Below are positions 42,101 through 51,960 of a stretch of 64,000 nt of DNA, in pieces (position 1 is the stretch's first letter; the number at the start of each line of letters is the position of its first letter). This DNA comes from Eublepharis macularius. Lineage: Eukaryota; Chordata; Lepidosauria; Squamata; Eublepharidae. Where the stretch lies: the NCBI RefSeq assembly GCF_028583425.1, contig NC_072800.1, positions 95,263,001 to 95,327,000 of the forward strand, in the 5' to 3' direction. The position numbers and the translations under genes are program-made. The notes beneath the pieces were generated by a model. That model did not search any database. It was not told the DNA's origin and saw only the letters and a list, made by a program, of their open reading frames with translations.

Positions 42101-44928
42101 TACCACGTGCGCACGCACGCATGCGCGCACACAGAAGGATCTGTCGGGTTTTAAAATTCCAGGAGCGAAAAGGGGAGTCGGCCAGAGGGGGAGAATGGCC
42201 GGATTCTGGTCGGTTTTGTGCCCCTTGGGACGGCATCAGAGGCAGACAGCGCCTGTGTGACCTCCATGCAGCCCAAGCGAACCTCTCCCTCCCATCTCAC
42301 GAGGGGACCCCCCTCCCAGAAGACAAGTCCCGGGGGGAGGGTCGCTGACCTCCAGGCGGGGGGGGGGGGTCTGGTGATCTTCCAGAACTGCAAGGGAGCT
42401 CCACACTACAGAGACGAGCTCTCCTTGGAGAAAACAGCTGCTTTGGAGGGTGGGGTCCATGGTATCACGCCCAGTGAAGTCCCCCCTCCCCAAATCCTGC
42501 CTCCCCCAGGCCCCGCCCCCATATCTCCAGGAGTTTCTCAGCCCAGAGCTGGCAAGCCTAGTGGAGGTGCCTTTGGCGGGGGCAACGGGGCATGGGGCGG
42601 CCTGTTTCCAGGGGAGGGCAGAGGTCTGGAGGGGCACCATCCAAGCTCCTCCTCCTGGGCTCCCTCCCCTCCCTAAAGTCTGCCTTCCCCAGACCCCCCC
42701 ACCCCCCAATCTCCCGGAATTTCCCAAACTGGAGTCAGCAACCCCACGAGGCCTTGTATGTTAAAAGACTTAAACAATGATCATAAACACAGCAGTCTCA
42801 GAGCATGTTCAGAGTGTTTTCCCCTGACCACAATGCCATCACTGCCGTTGCCTGGCGGGGCTCACAGCACAGGGCCAGCCCCCCCACCCCACCCTTTGGG
42901 GAGAAGCACTCCCTGCCCGTGGGACCCAGAGGGGGGCTTGGCTGTGGAAGACTCACCCCCTTTGGCCTGGAAACCTGCCTTTCCTGGGACATCCACTTTC
43001 TCTGGGGGCGCTGGGAGGATAAGGCCAGGCGCACCCTGCTACTTGGCCTTGCCCCACACACCAGTCGTAGGGCCAGTGCCACCCGCGTTGTGTCTGTGAG
43101 CAGCTGAGCACCACAGTCCCACCTCACCAGACTGCATCATGTAAGATGTAATTTTATAGTTCCTAGAGAAGGGATGGTCTTGGGCTTATAGAAAAGTCCT
43201 AGTAAAACAGAAACTGAGAAAGGGGACGGAATTTCAGCAGAGGAAATTCCTTAATGCCTCCTCATCTAGAGCACACAGTGGAAGGTTTGGCTTAGGCTCC
43301 TAAGGGATCTTGCCACTCAAAAAGGTGAGCCTAAGTGCCCTTTGCAATTCTTTGCAAGCCCCAGCCCCGGTTTCCGGAAACGGAGACCCACCTGCAATAT
43401 CCAAGTCGACCTTGTAGTGTACCAGGTGGGTATGCATGTTGCCCAGCACGTGGGCCTGGATACGGCTGCCATATCGGATGCCCTCGGGTGTGTAGAAGGA
43501 GGCGTGGACATAGCCAGTGGCGTGGACCTTGGTCTCCAGCACACCATTGGGGAAAAGCAAGAAGTCCCAGATGTAGTCATAGTTATACACAGTGGAAGTG
43601 GTGCGCAGCACAAGCGCATGACCCTCCAGGCCGCCATAGAAGTTGGAACCACCATGGAAGTTGCTGTCAAAATGGCGCCTCATGGGCACCCCAGTGGGCA
43701 TCTCAAAGACGCAGATGGCACGAGGGTAGCGGACAGGCCCGTCGACATCATACATGTGATAGGCATCCAGGAAGGTGGCCACCTCCGGGCAGTCGACTCC
43801 AGGAGCCAGCTCATGGGTGACGGAGCCCATCCCCCACCCAACATCAATGTATTTCGTCTGCATGGCAGCTGGCGTGATCCCGCCGTAGAATGCGACGGCC
43901 TCCTGCACACTCAGTTCGTAGGCAATGCGCTCGCCATTGAAGCGCACGTCGAACAGCTGCAGACCAGTGGAGGAGCGCAACCGGAAAGCCAGGCTCCAGC
44001 CACTGTACTGGAGCAGGTTGCCACGCACGTCATAGCGATGGCCATCCGGTTCGCATATTTTGGCCCCGTGCACATCTGTAGGGGGGCCTGTGGTGAAGTT
44101 CCCACGGGGAACAAAGGTGGAGAAGAGGCTGTGCTCCGGATGCTTGGGTAGCGCCACTGTTTCCACCTGGCCCTGTGCGTATTGCTCAGCCAGCTCCTCG
44201 GGGCTGTCAAAATACTGCCCGTTGTACCAGACTTTCTGCACCTTCCAGGCGTCGGGATCCAGAGCTCTGTGATCAATCAGGAGTTCCAGACCTACGGGAT
44301 GTAGAAAGAAGCCCTCCACCTCCCTCTGCAGCATAATCCATGTTTGACGCTCGCCTGGCTCCAGACCGCGGGGGGCCACATCTGTGAAGGTCAAGCACCG
44401 CCCTCCGCACTGCTCAAGCCCAAAGCCGGAGACGTCCTGCAGGAACTGCTCTAGGGGGGCCAGGGAGACCCGCAGTTGGCTGTGAAGCAGCCGGTGCTCC
44501 AGCTGCGTCATGGGCCGTGAAGCATAGGCCACGGGTTGGCCAGAACGTCGGTAAAAAGTGGGGGTAGGCAGAGGTCCCACAATGTACTCGGTGGCATTCG
44601 GCTTGGCTTCAGCACCAAAGAATACCACAGCTCGGGCCAGGCGTCTTGGGCGGGACCCACCGAAATCCAGGTAGCGTAAGGCCTGACTTTTCCTGGGGGC
44701 CTGGAGTTCCACCAGGAAGAGGCTGTTCTTGGACAGGGTACCCCTGCTGTTTGGCTGGAGCCCCAGTTCCGGGCAGTTCATTAGGAAGCTTCGGACGGCC
44801 TGCAGTTCCTCGGGAGTCAAGTCGGAGAAGATGGATGCTGCTTTCTGGGACTGGGGGAGAGAACCAGAGGCAGCCCCCAGCAGAGGGCTGAGCAAGGCAG
44901 CTGCGATGACCAGGCAGGTGGGCCGCAT
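38880..44928 (-). CDS. AOC1: AOC1, diamine oxidase (copper amine oxidase), complete coding region
   Basis: Four minus-strand coding exons, 44928-43392, 40811-40523, 39417-39285 and 39155-38880, join to 744 codons plus stop (human 751). All introns are GT-AG. The product oxidises histamine, putrescine and related amines to aldehyde, H2O2 and ammonia, and is secreted. A signal peptide [18 protein letters not shown] starts it. Catalytic parts are visible: the TPQ precursor Tyr at about residue 450 in [12 protein letters not shown], the catalytic base Asp at about 362 in YIDVGWG, and copper ligands His499 and His501 (NMHTHL) and His665 (GFLHIPH). Sequence around [10 protein letters not shown] and FNFFDEDPS agrees with AOC1 rather than AOC2/AOC3. 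The start was chosen because it precedes the signal peptide and has A at -3. The frame is open further upstream but crosses the splice acceptor. KCNH2 lies convergently downstream, as in human. Confidence 0.96.
39191..39213. repeat. (CA)n microsatellite
   Basis: About twelve CA units in the short AOC1 intron, 36 bases upstream of the last exon in transcript direction. Confidence 0.9.
39285..39417 (-). CDS. AOC1: AOC1 coding exon 3
   Basis: The acceptor is cctcggcag|GTACC and the donor ACCCAG|gtaagg. It encodes [40 protein letters not shown] and LDTQ. A run of 14 C on the plus strand (G on the transcript) at 39267-39280 lies just inside the downstream intron, beside the donor. Confidence 0.95.
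39418..40522 (-). other. AOC1 intron between coding exons 2 and 3
   Basis: 1105 bases, GC-rich. No repeat or gene seen. Confidence 0.6.
40523..40811 (-). CDS. AOC1: AOC1 coding exon 2
   Basis: The acceptor is ctttccacag|GCACTG and the donor GACCAG|gtaagc. It encodes [19 protein letters not shown] through [18 protein letters not shown] and [19 protein letters not shown] to SWT, matching the human order. Confidence 0.95.
40812..43391 (-). other. AOC1 intron between coding exons 1 and 2
   Basis: 2580 bases. It contains the two-unit interspersed repeat at 42340-42745. The remainder, including 41000-42300, is GC-rich and unrecognised. Confidence 0.6.
42340..42745 (-). repeat. Two adjacent inverted copies of the 2156-type repeat
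   Basis: Unit one ends '...caaatcctgcctcccccaggccccgcccccatatctccaggagtttctcagcccagagctggcaag' and unit two '...taaagtctgccttccccagacccccccaccccccaatctcccggaatttcccaaactggagtcagcaac'. They are the same segment in tandem, with different divergence. Confidence 0.6.
43392..44928 (-). CDS. AOC1: AOC1 coding exon 1 (large catalytic exon)
   Basis: This exon encodes 512 residues. They run from the signal peptide through the N2 and N3 domains ([40 protein letters not shown]) and most of the catalytic domain, to [16 protein letters not shown]. The donor is GCAG|gtggg. A possible NAGNAG acceptor (ccagcag) at 44943-44949 lies 14-17 bases before the ATG, so the exon starts at 44945 or 44942. An upstream non-coding first exon is expected but not identified. 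Confidence 0.97.
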
Positions 44929-45640
44929 CTTGACTTCTGCGCCTGCTGGAGAAAGCAAGTGGGTGTCAAAGAGGGTAGGAGTGTACGGCACACCGCTGAG
45001 CCTGGGAAATGAAGCTGTAAGAGGGCTCATTTCTCTCCCTGTTGTATCTGCTCTGTGGACTTTGCCCTTGTTCTGGTCCATTTCCAGAGAGGAACAAAAC
45101 AAAAAGAGCAACGGGTTTATTGTGGCCAAAGTTCTGGTGGACTAGAACCTGCATCCTTGGATGGTCAGTGTTCCTTGCTTTCATGCATTTGAACGTTGCA
45201 CAGAAACGGCCAACCTGGACCTTTTCTGGCCTTTTGACTCAGCTGTTTTGAAAAGTCTCTCAAGCGAGGGCTGCAGTCCTTGAACGCCTTGGGCCACAAT
45301 AAAACACTTCGCCTTTCAAATACCAGAAACTTCCTTTTGATTTGTACTTAGTTTCCCTTTTTTAGAGGTTTGGGGCCATTCAAGTGTTTGAGAACTCGGC
45401 TGGTGAGCTTGAAGTTTCTCTTCTTCCTTGCAGCTCGCTAAGGAACTGGGTTGCTTTGCAAAATGTTTTGCAGGCTCAGCTGTTAGGCACCTCCTTCCCA
45501 GCAGTACAGAGCCAAGCACAGCTCTTCTTCACAAGGCCTCTCTGCCTCTGTATGAACGAGCACCTATTGCTGAATCTCACTCGGTGGTTCAGATCTGAGT
45601 CAGGTCTCAAAGTGAGGGGAATTGTGAATGAAACCCTCCA

Positions 45641-45893
45641 GCCAGTTTGGTGTAGTGGTTAAGAGTGCGGGACTCTCATCTGGAGAGCCGGGTTCGATCC
45701 CCCACTCCTCCGCTTGAAGCCAGCTGGGTGGCCTTGGGCTAGTCACAGCTCTCTCAGAGCTCTCCCAGCCCCACCCACCTCACAGGGTGTTTTGTTGTGG
45801 GGATAATAACATACTTTGTAAACTGCTCTGAGTGGGCATTAAGTTGTCCTGAAGGGCGGTATATAAATCAAAAGTTGTTGTTGTTATCTATAG
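45641..45893 (+). repeat. tRNA-derived SINE, well preserved
   Basis: The head GCCAGTTTGGTGTAGTGGTT (A-box region) is followed by a perfect B box GGTTCGATCC at 45691-45700. The body has 'ggtggccttgggctagtcacag' and 'cccacctcacagggtgttttgttgtggggataataac'. The tail is 'aagggcggtatataaatcaaaagttgttgttgtt'. It is the best copy of this SINE in the window and the reference for the others. Confidence 0.9.
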
Positions 45894-46114
45894 TTGTGAG
45901 CCGAGGTTAGGGGGGCCTTTGGAAACAGACCGGAAAGTGTTTCGGAAGCGGAAGCCCCTCTTCAGGTGGCACCCTGACCTTCCCAGCCCCCAGCAGCCTC
46001 AGCTGAGCCTCTCTGAGGTGGACCCTGGGGAGGGAGGGCAGGACTTGCCGGGGCGGGGGGGGAGGGCCTCCGCAGGTGCATGGTGCCAGGGAGCCCACCC
46101 ACCGAAGCAGCCCT

Positions 46115-46195
46115 TTTCTCCAGGAGAACTGATCTCTACAGTCTGGAGATCAACTGCAATTCCCGCCTGCAGACTGGCCACCCTGCTCTGGGATG
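46115..46195 (+). repeat. Fragment of the 2156-type repeat
   Basis: 'cttttctccaggagaactgatctctacagtctggagatcaactgcaattcccgcctgcagactggccaccct' matches the central and right part of that family. Confidence 0.55.
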
Positions 46196-49100
46196 AGGGG
46201 AGACCTGGCCTCCTCACGAGGAGCACTCTATCGGAGCTCATGCCCCCGAAAGTCAGAATGAAAAAGCCAAACCTTCCTTCCCTTTGCTTTCACTATGCTT
46301 GTGAGGTGAGGTCAGAAAGGGAGCTGGACTAACCCAGCAAAGAGCCCCCCCCCCCGCCGCCCCAGGAAGGGAATGCCCGTCAAGCGAGTGGGGTGGCTTC
46401 TGCCTTTCATTCAAGCCCCCTTGGCCACGAATGCCCTGCCCCATATGGGGTGGGGGGTAGCTTCTGCTGGGACAGAATTGGTTCCCACCCCTTCCTTAAA
46501 GTGGGAAAGGGAATTTCTGTATTGCTTCTCCCTCCCCCCGCGCCCAATTCTGGATCTTCACAAAGCAAACAGGCGAGTTTGTTCCGTGGGACGGGAGTTC
46601 TGCAGAGCCCCATCATAAGAGAAGCACCCCCCCTCCTACCAGGAGTTCACGTTCTGATCTGAGCAAATAGTATTTTCTGTTTTTCTATAAAATAAAATTG
46701 GAAGAAAAAGAAAACACATTTTCAAAAATTATCTGCATATAAATTAGTACCTGTCTTAGTATGAGCGTTCTTCTGAGGCACGTGGGCAACCCGGCAACCC
46801 TCCGCCCTCGTTTTCTGCGTGGATCTCATAGCGAAGGGGGGAAGTTCTGCACGGGCCCCAGGAGAACCTTTGCTTTCCTCCCATGCACTTGCTGGGGGCC
46901 TCCAATATATCCCTCCCTCCCCTGAGGCATGTGAGACTCCCTCCCCCCCCCGCCTGCCTCTTGCCTAGATGGCCTTGACAAAAAGGAGGCATGTTCAAGG
47001 AAGCAGCTCAGTTAACAGTCATTAGCTATGAGAGGCAAATTGAGCCTCCAGATTCAGAGGCAGGATACCTTGGAACACACAGCAATGGGAGCAACCAGTG
47101 GGGGCATTTCCAGGGTCTCCTTAGGGAGTCTCCCTGAACGCCCTCCATGGACTATATTCCTCTGTGCCCGTCTGGGCTACCCACAGGAGCTATTCGTGTC
47201 CGGCTGTGGCACATCTGGGTGCAGCTCTGTAGCTGAGCAGGAACCCTTAGTGCCCCCCCCCTTGCCAACCGGCCCCTTTGCCCTCGGAGGAGGCCTTGCA
47301 GGGTCTACTCACTGAGCTGGCTCCTGGATGCCGCCTCCTGGGAGAGGTTCCCCTCCTGCACGGAAGACTTCTCCCGCAGGCAGCCCTTATCATGCCTGAA
47401 AAGGGGGAGAGGCCCTGGTTGCTGAAAGGGGGCCATTGGCTGCAGGAGGCAGGAGGTGGGGCCAAGTGGCAGGTGCCTGGCACAGGCCTTCTGGGTGCCA
47501 GGGAGCATGCTGCCGGGCAGAGAGACAAGGGCTGGCTACGGCTATAGCCATAGCCGGGCCTGGCTTCAGTTCAAAGACAAGTCAGACAATTTCAACCTGG
47601 AGAGCAAGAGAGTGGGGGGGGGCGGGGGGAGCACAGAGATGCTTCCCACAGCGGAGTGGGTTTCACTGTGCCCTGATTCCGTCAAGGACAGAGCAAGAAG
47701 CCAAGGGTTTCCGTGGCAGGCAGGAAGAATGGAACAGGGCGGTGGGGGTCGGAGACTCCCTTCTCCATCCAGCCCAGGAGCCATTTGAGCAGGGAAGGCA
47801 CCCAATTGGTTGGCCTGCCACAAGCAAACCATGGGGTGGACTTTCTGAAGGGGCCCTTGCTTTGCATATGGAGGGCCCCCAGTTCCGTTCTTGGCCTCTC
47901 CGCCTAAAAGAATGAAGGAGGACGTGCCTTCTCGGCCTGAGCCCCTGGAGGCCATGGCTGGGCCAGCGGCCTCACCCAGGAGAAGGCAGCGTCATGGGCT
48001 CCAGCATGTGTTCACTAGGGACAGAGCGCAGGCCTGGCACGCAGGAGGTGCCCAGTCCAAGCGGCAGTGAATGTCTCTGCCTGAGCTGGAGCCGTCTCCC
48101 TTGGGCGAGGCTGGAAAGCTGCTCTTGCCAGCTCGTGCCAGTCCGAGCGGGGGGGGGGGGAGAGTATTGGGAGGTGCTATTGAGGGGCCCCTGCCCCCTG
48201 GGGGTCTGGGCTTTCCTGCTGGGACATGTTGTTCCCGTCTCCTCGAGGCGAGGCTGTTCTCGCCCTGCCCCCTCCAGCCTCCTGCCCCCATTTTATGGCC
48301 CAGCCAAGAGCAAACTCCGCTTGGCTGGCCTCTGATAACACCCTGGGGTTGGGGAGCCGCTTGCATTGCTGGGAGTGCTGCAGTGGACTTTCAGAGCAGG
48401 AGGCGCTCCCTTCCGAGAGGAGGGCTGGCCCCCTCTGTGGGGCATGCTCCTGGGATGAGCGGCCAAGCCTCAGGCATGCTCACGGCACTCCTCTGTGCTG
48501 CAGGGGGCCTTAGCCACGTCTTCCGATACCCAGGAAAGGGCCATGGTCTCCGGCCCTGAAGCGGAGCCCAACCACGTGGCTTGTCCGCAGCCGTTCCAAC
48601 TGCAAATTGGTCCTTTTGCTCCACTTCATTGGGCCACAGGGCTGGCCCAGCCATTAGGCATGCTTTGGCAATCACCTGGCCCTGTGGCCACCCTCCCACC
48701 CGCCCGCCCGCAATTTTGGGGCCTGCTGCAGCACATGGAGCCCCCAGCCGCGTGGGCGGCCTATAGTGAGCGGGCTCCTCCCTCCCTCCCATCATGGGAC
48801 AGGGTCAGGGATGGGGCCCTTTTCCAGGGTCTTCGTTGCGGTTGGCGGTTTTTTGCATCCTTGCAGTGCAGGCAGGGCAGGAGGGGGGGGGGGGCAGCAG
48901 CCTCCTGCAGCACCTCAGAGTGAGGGGTGGGGAGATGTTTTCCCTGCCCGAGCTCAGGACGCCAAAAGTCCTTGGGCTGCCCTTGTTGGACCAAACTCAT
49001 TTCTGGAACATGCCCAGTAATATTAGCGTTCCCCCTGAGAATGCACAGAGTGCCATGTCCTCACTCTAGCCACACCCCACTAAGTGTTCAAAAGCAGCCA

Positions 49101-50084
49101 AGAGAAGCTGTGGAGAGAGGCAGGAAAGTGCTTCTCTGAGCTGGAAACGTTAGTCTCGAGTGTGGGCTGGGAGACTCCTCGGTGGCCGCAGGGTTTTTTA
49201 ATGCCAGCTCAGGGCTGCTGGGCTCAGGTTCTGGGGAATTTGTGGGTTCACTCCTGGAGTCCTCTTGCTTAGCCAGTAATTGCCTGGCCCAGTCTGAACG
49301 AAGGCTTTTCTCTGCTATCTTAGCCCTTCGCTCTGTCTGTTGAAATTTCTGCTAACCTTTCGCTCCGTCTGTTGAAATTTCCTATCTCGATGTTCTTCCG
49401 AGCCTGTTGGCTTTCCTCCCCTTTATCCCATGTATTTCAGATTCCAGGCAAAACTCCGTGATATGTTCCTCATACCCAACTCACTTTCTCCACAGCCACA
49501 CAGGAACTGCGGGGAATGTTTTCTAATCTTGCTTTGACTCATTCCTCCTTCACTGCGATCCAGCCAGGGTTAAAAACCAAAGCGTTGCAAGGGCGTGCTA
49601 AACATGGTAGAGCTAGCTGCGCACCAGATTACAGGACTTGACAGTCCCGGGCAGCTGGTGTGTTCCTGGCTCTCGGTCAATGGCTTGTAAAATCCAATTG
49701 GACTCATCTGTGGAACAAATGGGGCAGATGGGTAGATTTCTACCTGGATGTTCCACAGTTTGTTGTAAACTTCAAATTGAAAATCCTGTCCCTTTTATTC
49801 TTTTAAGGGTACTCTGTGGGCTGCAGTTCTTGGAGGCTCTCACATGTTTTAGGGAACCTTCTTGATAAATTGACGTAGGAGAGTAAGAAGCATAATTTCT
49901 TCCCAACTCTTGCAATGAAGTCTGTCCTCAAGCCACTGAAAGAAACAGGGACAAGGCCTGCACGTTTCTGAACTCGATCACGCCCTGCAATAATGTCTCC
50001 TGAGTCTTTGGCAGCCATCCTTTTCCAAACAACATTAAAATGGTAATTTGCCCGGCAATTATGTAGATTTTTATTTCGTTCCTG

Positions 50085-50695
50085 TGTTTTAATGGGATAT
50101 GTTTAGCCTGGAGAGGAGATGACTGAGAGGTGATATGGTAGTCCTGTTCAAGTATTGGAAGGGCTGTCAAATGGAGGATGGAGCGGAGTTATTTTCTGTT
50201 GCCCCAGTGGGCTGGTCCAGATACAAAGGGTTAAAGCGGAAGGGAAATTGTTTTCAGCTAAACATTAGGAAGAGCTTCCCGGCAGTTACAGCAGTCCCTC
50301 GGTGGGAGGGGCTTCCTCGGGAGGCGGGGGGGGGCTCTGCTTCCGGGGAGGTATTTCAGAAGAGGCTGGATGGCCGTCTGTCAGCCAGGATGATGCTCTG
50401 ACTTCCTATGAATGTACAGGGATCAGGGGAGGAAAAGGAGGAGGGGATGAGCCGGTGCTTGGCTCCTGTGCTGATTGCCACTTTGGGGTCAGGAAGGAAT
50501 TTTCCTCCAGGCCAGATTGGCCAGGGACCTTGTAGGGTTTTTGCCTTCCTCTGGGCATAGAGCAGGGGTCACTAGGGAGGTGGGGCTGAGAGATAGCTGT
50601 GAATTTCCTGCATTGTGCAGGGAGTTGGACTAGATGAGCCTTGGGGTACCTTCCAGGTCTATGATTTTGGTATCTTTGTGCTCTATGTGACCCAA
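50085..50695 (+). mobile_element. CR1 LINE 3' end
   Basis: 'tttagcctggagaggagatgactgagaggtgatatggtagtcctgttcaagtattggaagggctgtc' is the CR1 C-terminal block (LVVLFKYWKGC in frame). 'ggaagagcttcccggcagttacagcagtccctcggtgg' and 'gaggctggatggccgtctgtc' follow. The 3' UTR has 'gattgccactttggggtcaggaaggaattttcctccaggccagattgg', 'tgtgaatttcctgcattgtgcagggagttggactagatgag' and the CR1 terminus 'tctatgattttg'. 5'-truncated. Confidence 0.9.
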
Positions 50696-50994
50696 AACTT
50701 TACTATGCAAAGGAAACAACATAAAAAAAACCAAGGGGCATGCTACAAAAACTGATGAGATTGGCAAACAAAACAACCACACACAGAAACACACAAGTCC
50801 CAGCTCTCAAACCCAACAGCTAAAAGCCCACCCAAATCTTAAAATGGCGGTAATGCGCCTCTGCAAGCAGGAAAACTGAACGGAAGTAAGACAAAGTCTC
50901 CAAAAGCCATGAAAGAAAAGAGGCCAGTTGATCAGTACTTCAGGATCTCCAACTGCAGGCGGATGCTAAGGACACGATTCCGACACATCGTCCG

Positions 50995-51057
50995 ATAGTT
51001 GTGGGCGACTTCAACATCGAGGCCGAGTGCTTCAGGTCAGGCCGGCCCAGGACTTTG
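50995..51057 (+). mobile_element. LINE endonuclease fragment, first copy
   Basis: 'cgatagttgtgggcgacttcaacatcgaggccgagtgcttcaggtcaggccggcccagg' encodes IVVGDFNIEAEC, the LINE endonuclease GDFN motif. A nearly identical 45-base block recurs at 51703-51747. The first copy stops where the MITE begins. Confidence 0.65.
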
Positions 51058-51170
51058 CACTTTCAACCCCACTTTCAGCGCACTTTGAAACTAGATTTTA
51101 CCGTGTGAAACAGCAAAATCCACTTGCAAACGATCACCAAAGTGCACTGAAAGTGGATTGAAAGTGCATT
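51056..51170. mobile_element. Foldback MITE, ~115 bp
   Basis: The left arm 'cactttcaaccccactttcagcgcacttt' (51058-51086) and the right arm 'aaagtgcactgaaagtggattgaaagtg' (51139-51166) are inverted copies with three mismatches. The centre 'taccgtgtgaaacagcaaaatccacttgcaaac' is a well known squamate MITE core. Confidence 0.75.
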
Positions 51171-51699
51171 ATTTAGCGTTGTGAAAGGGGGGGAGTTTTC
51201 CAGCCTTCAACTAAATATGTAAAATATATGTTCAGCTTTCCTAACTGAATCCAAGCATCCGGAGCAAAATCTATCCCTCCCCTCAGCACTTAAATATGTT
51301 TTGGATATTTTTCTTAGATTTTACTGGCCATTGACAGAGCCCAGCGATCAGATGAGCATAGCGATAGCTGGGAATTTGTGGCGCAGCAGCCCAGTCCATC
51401 ACGTTTAATGATCCTTTGCTAAGGCTTTTGTTTTTAACCCTAACTGGGTTGCAACGAGAGAGGAACTGGTCAAAGCAAGATCGAATCGCATGAAGCTTTT
51501 CCTGCAGAAAGGCTAGAAATAAAACATTTAAAATAAACCTGAGTAGAGGCGTCTTCTCCACAGGAATCTTCCTCCTCCCCTTGGACTTATTTCATCCAGT
51601 TCCTGTGGTCCGTTTCCAGTCCGGTTGGGCCAGTAGTGTCACACTGTTCTGAAAGAAGGATAGCTGTCCAAGTTCCTCCAAGACAGATGGTTCCGGGTG

Positions 51700-51960
51700 A
51701 CCTCAACATGGAGGCCGAGTGCTTCAGGTCAGGCCGGCCCAGGACTTCATTGCTTCCTTGGCAGCCCTAAACCTCTCTCAAACAGTGACAGGCCCCATGC
51801 ATGAAAAGGGCCAAACCTTGGGCTTAATCTTTTGTTCTGAGCCTTTGAAGGAAGGTCTTCTTCCAGAGTTGGAGATTTGGCCTGAACCATGGACTTTTCA
51901 CTACCTGGTGAAGTCAGAGGTGAATATGGCCCTGATATGCCACAAAATGGGTAGCCTAGA
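51700..51960 (+). mobile_element. LINE endonuclease fragment, second copy
   Basis: 'gtgacctcaacatggaggccgagtgcttcagg' continues with the frame DFIASLAALNLSQTVTGPMH, QTLGLIFC and FHYLVKSEVNM. This is the end of a non-LTR endonuclease domain (S/T-D-H-Y-L-V-like motif as FHYLVK). L2/CR1 type. Degraded DNA to about 52330 may be its continuation. Confidence 0.65.

Noticed and set aside
38880-44928. Assignment as AOC2 or AOC3
   Set aside because: AOC2/AOC3 carry an N-terminal membrane anchor and other end motifs. Here a cleavable signal peptide and the [19 protein letters not shown] and FSYDGTY motifs match AOC1, and so does synteny with KCNH2.
45641-45893. Possible tRNA gene
   Set aside because: A and B boxes are present, but the body and tail are those of a SINE and no cloverleaf with an anticodon stem forms.
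47000-49300. Several plus- and minus-strand frames of 100-160 codons
   Set aside because: Overlapping on both strands, no conserved motif, and no coherent splice sites. They reflect a low stop density in GC-rich DNA.
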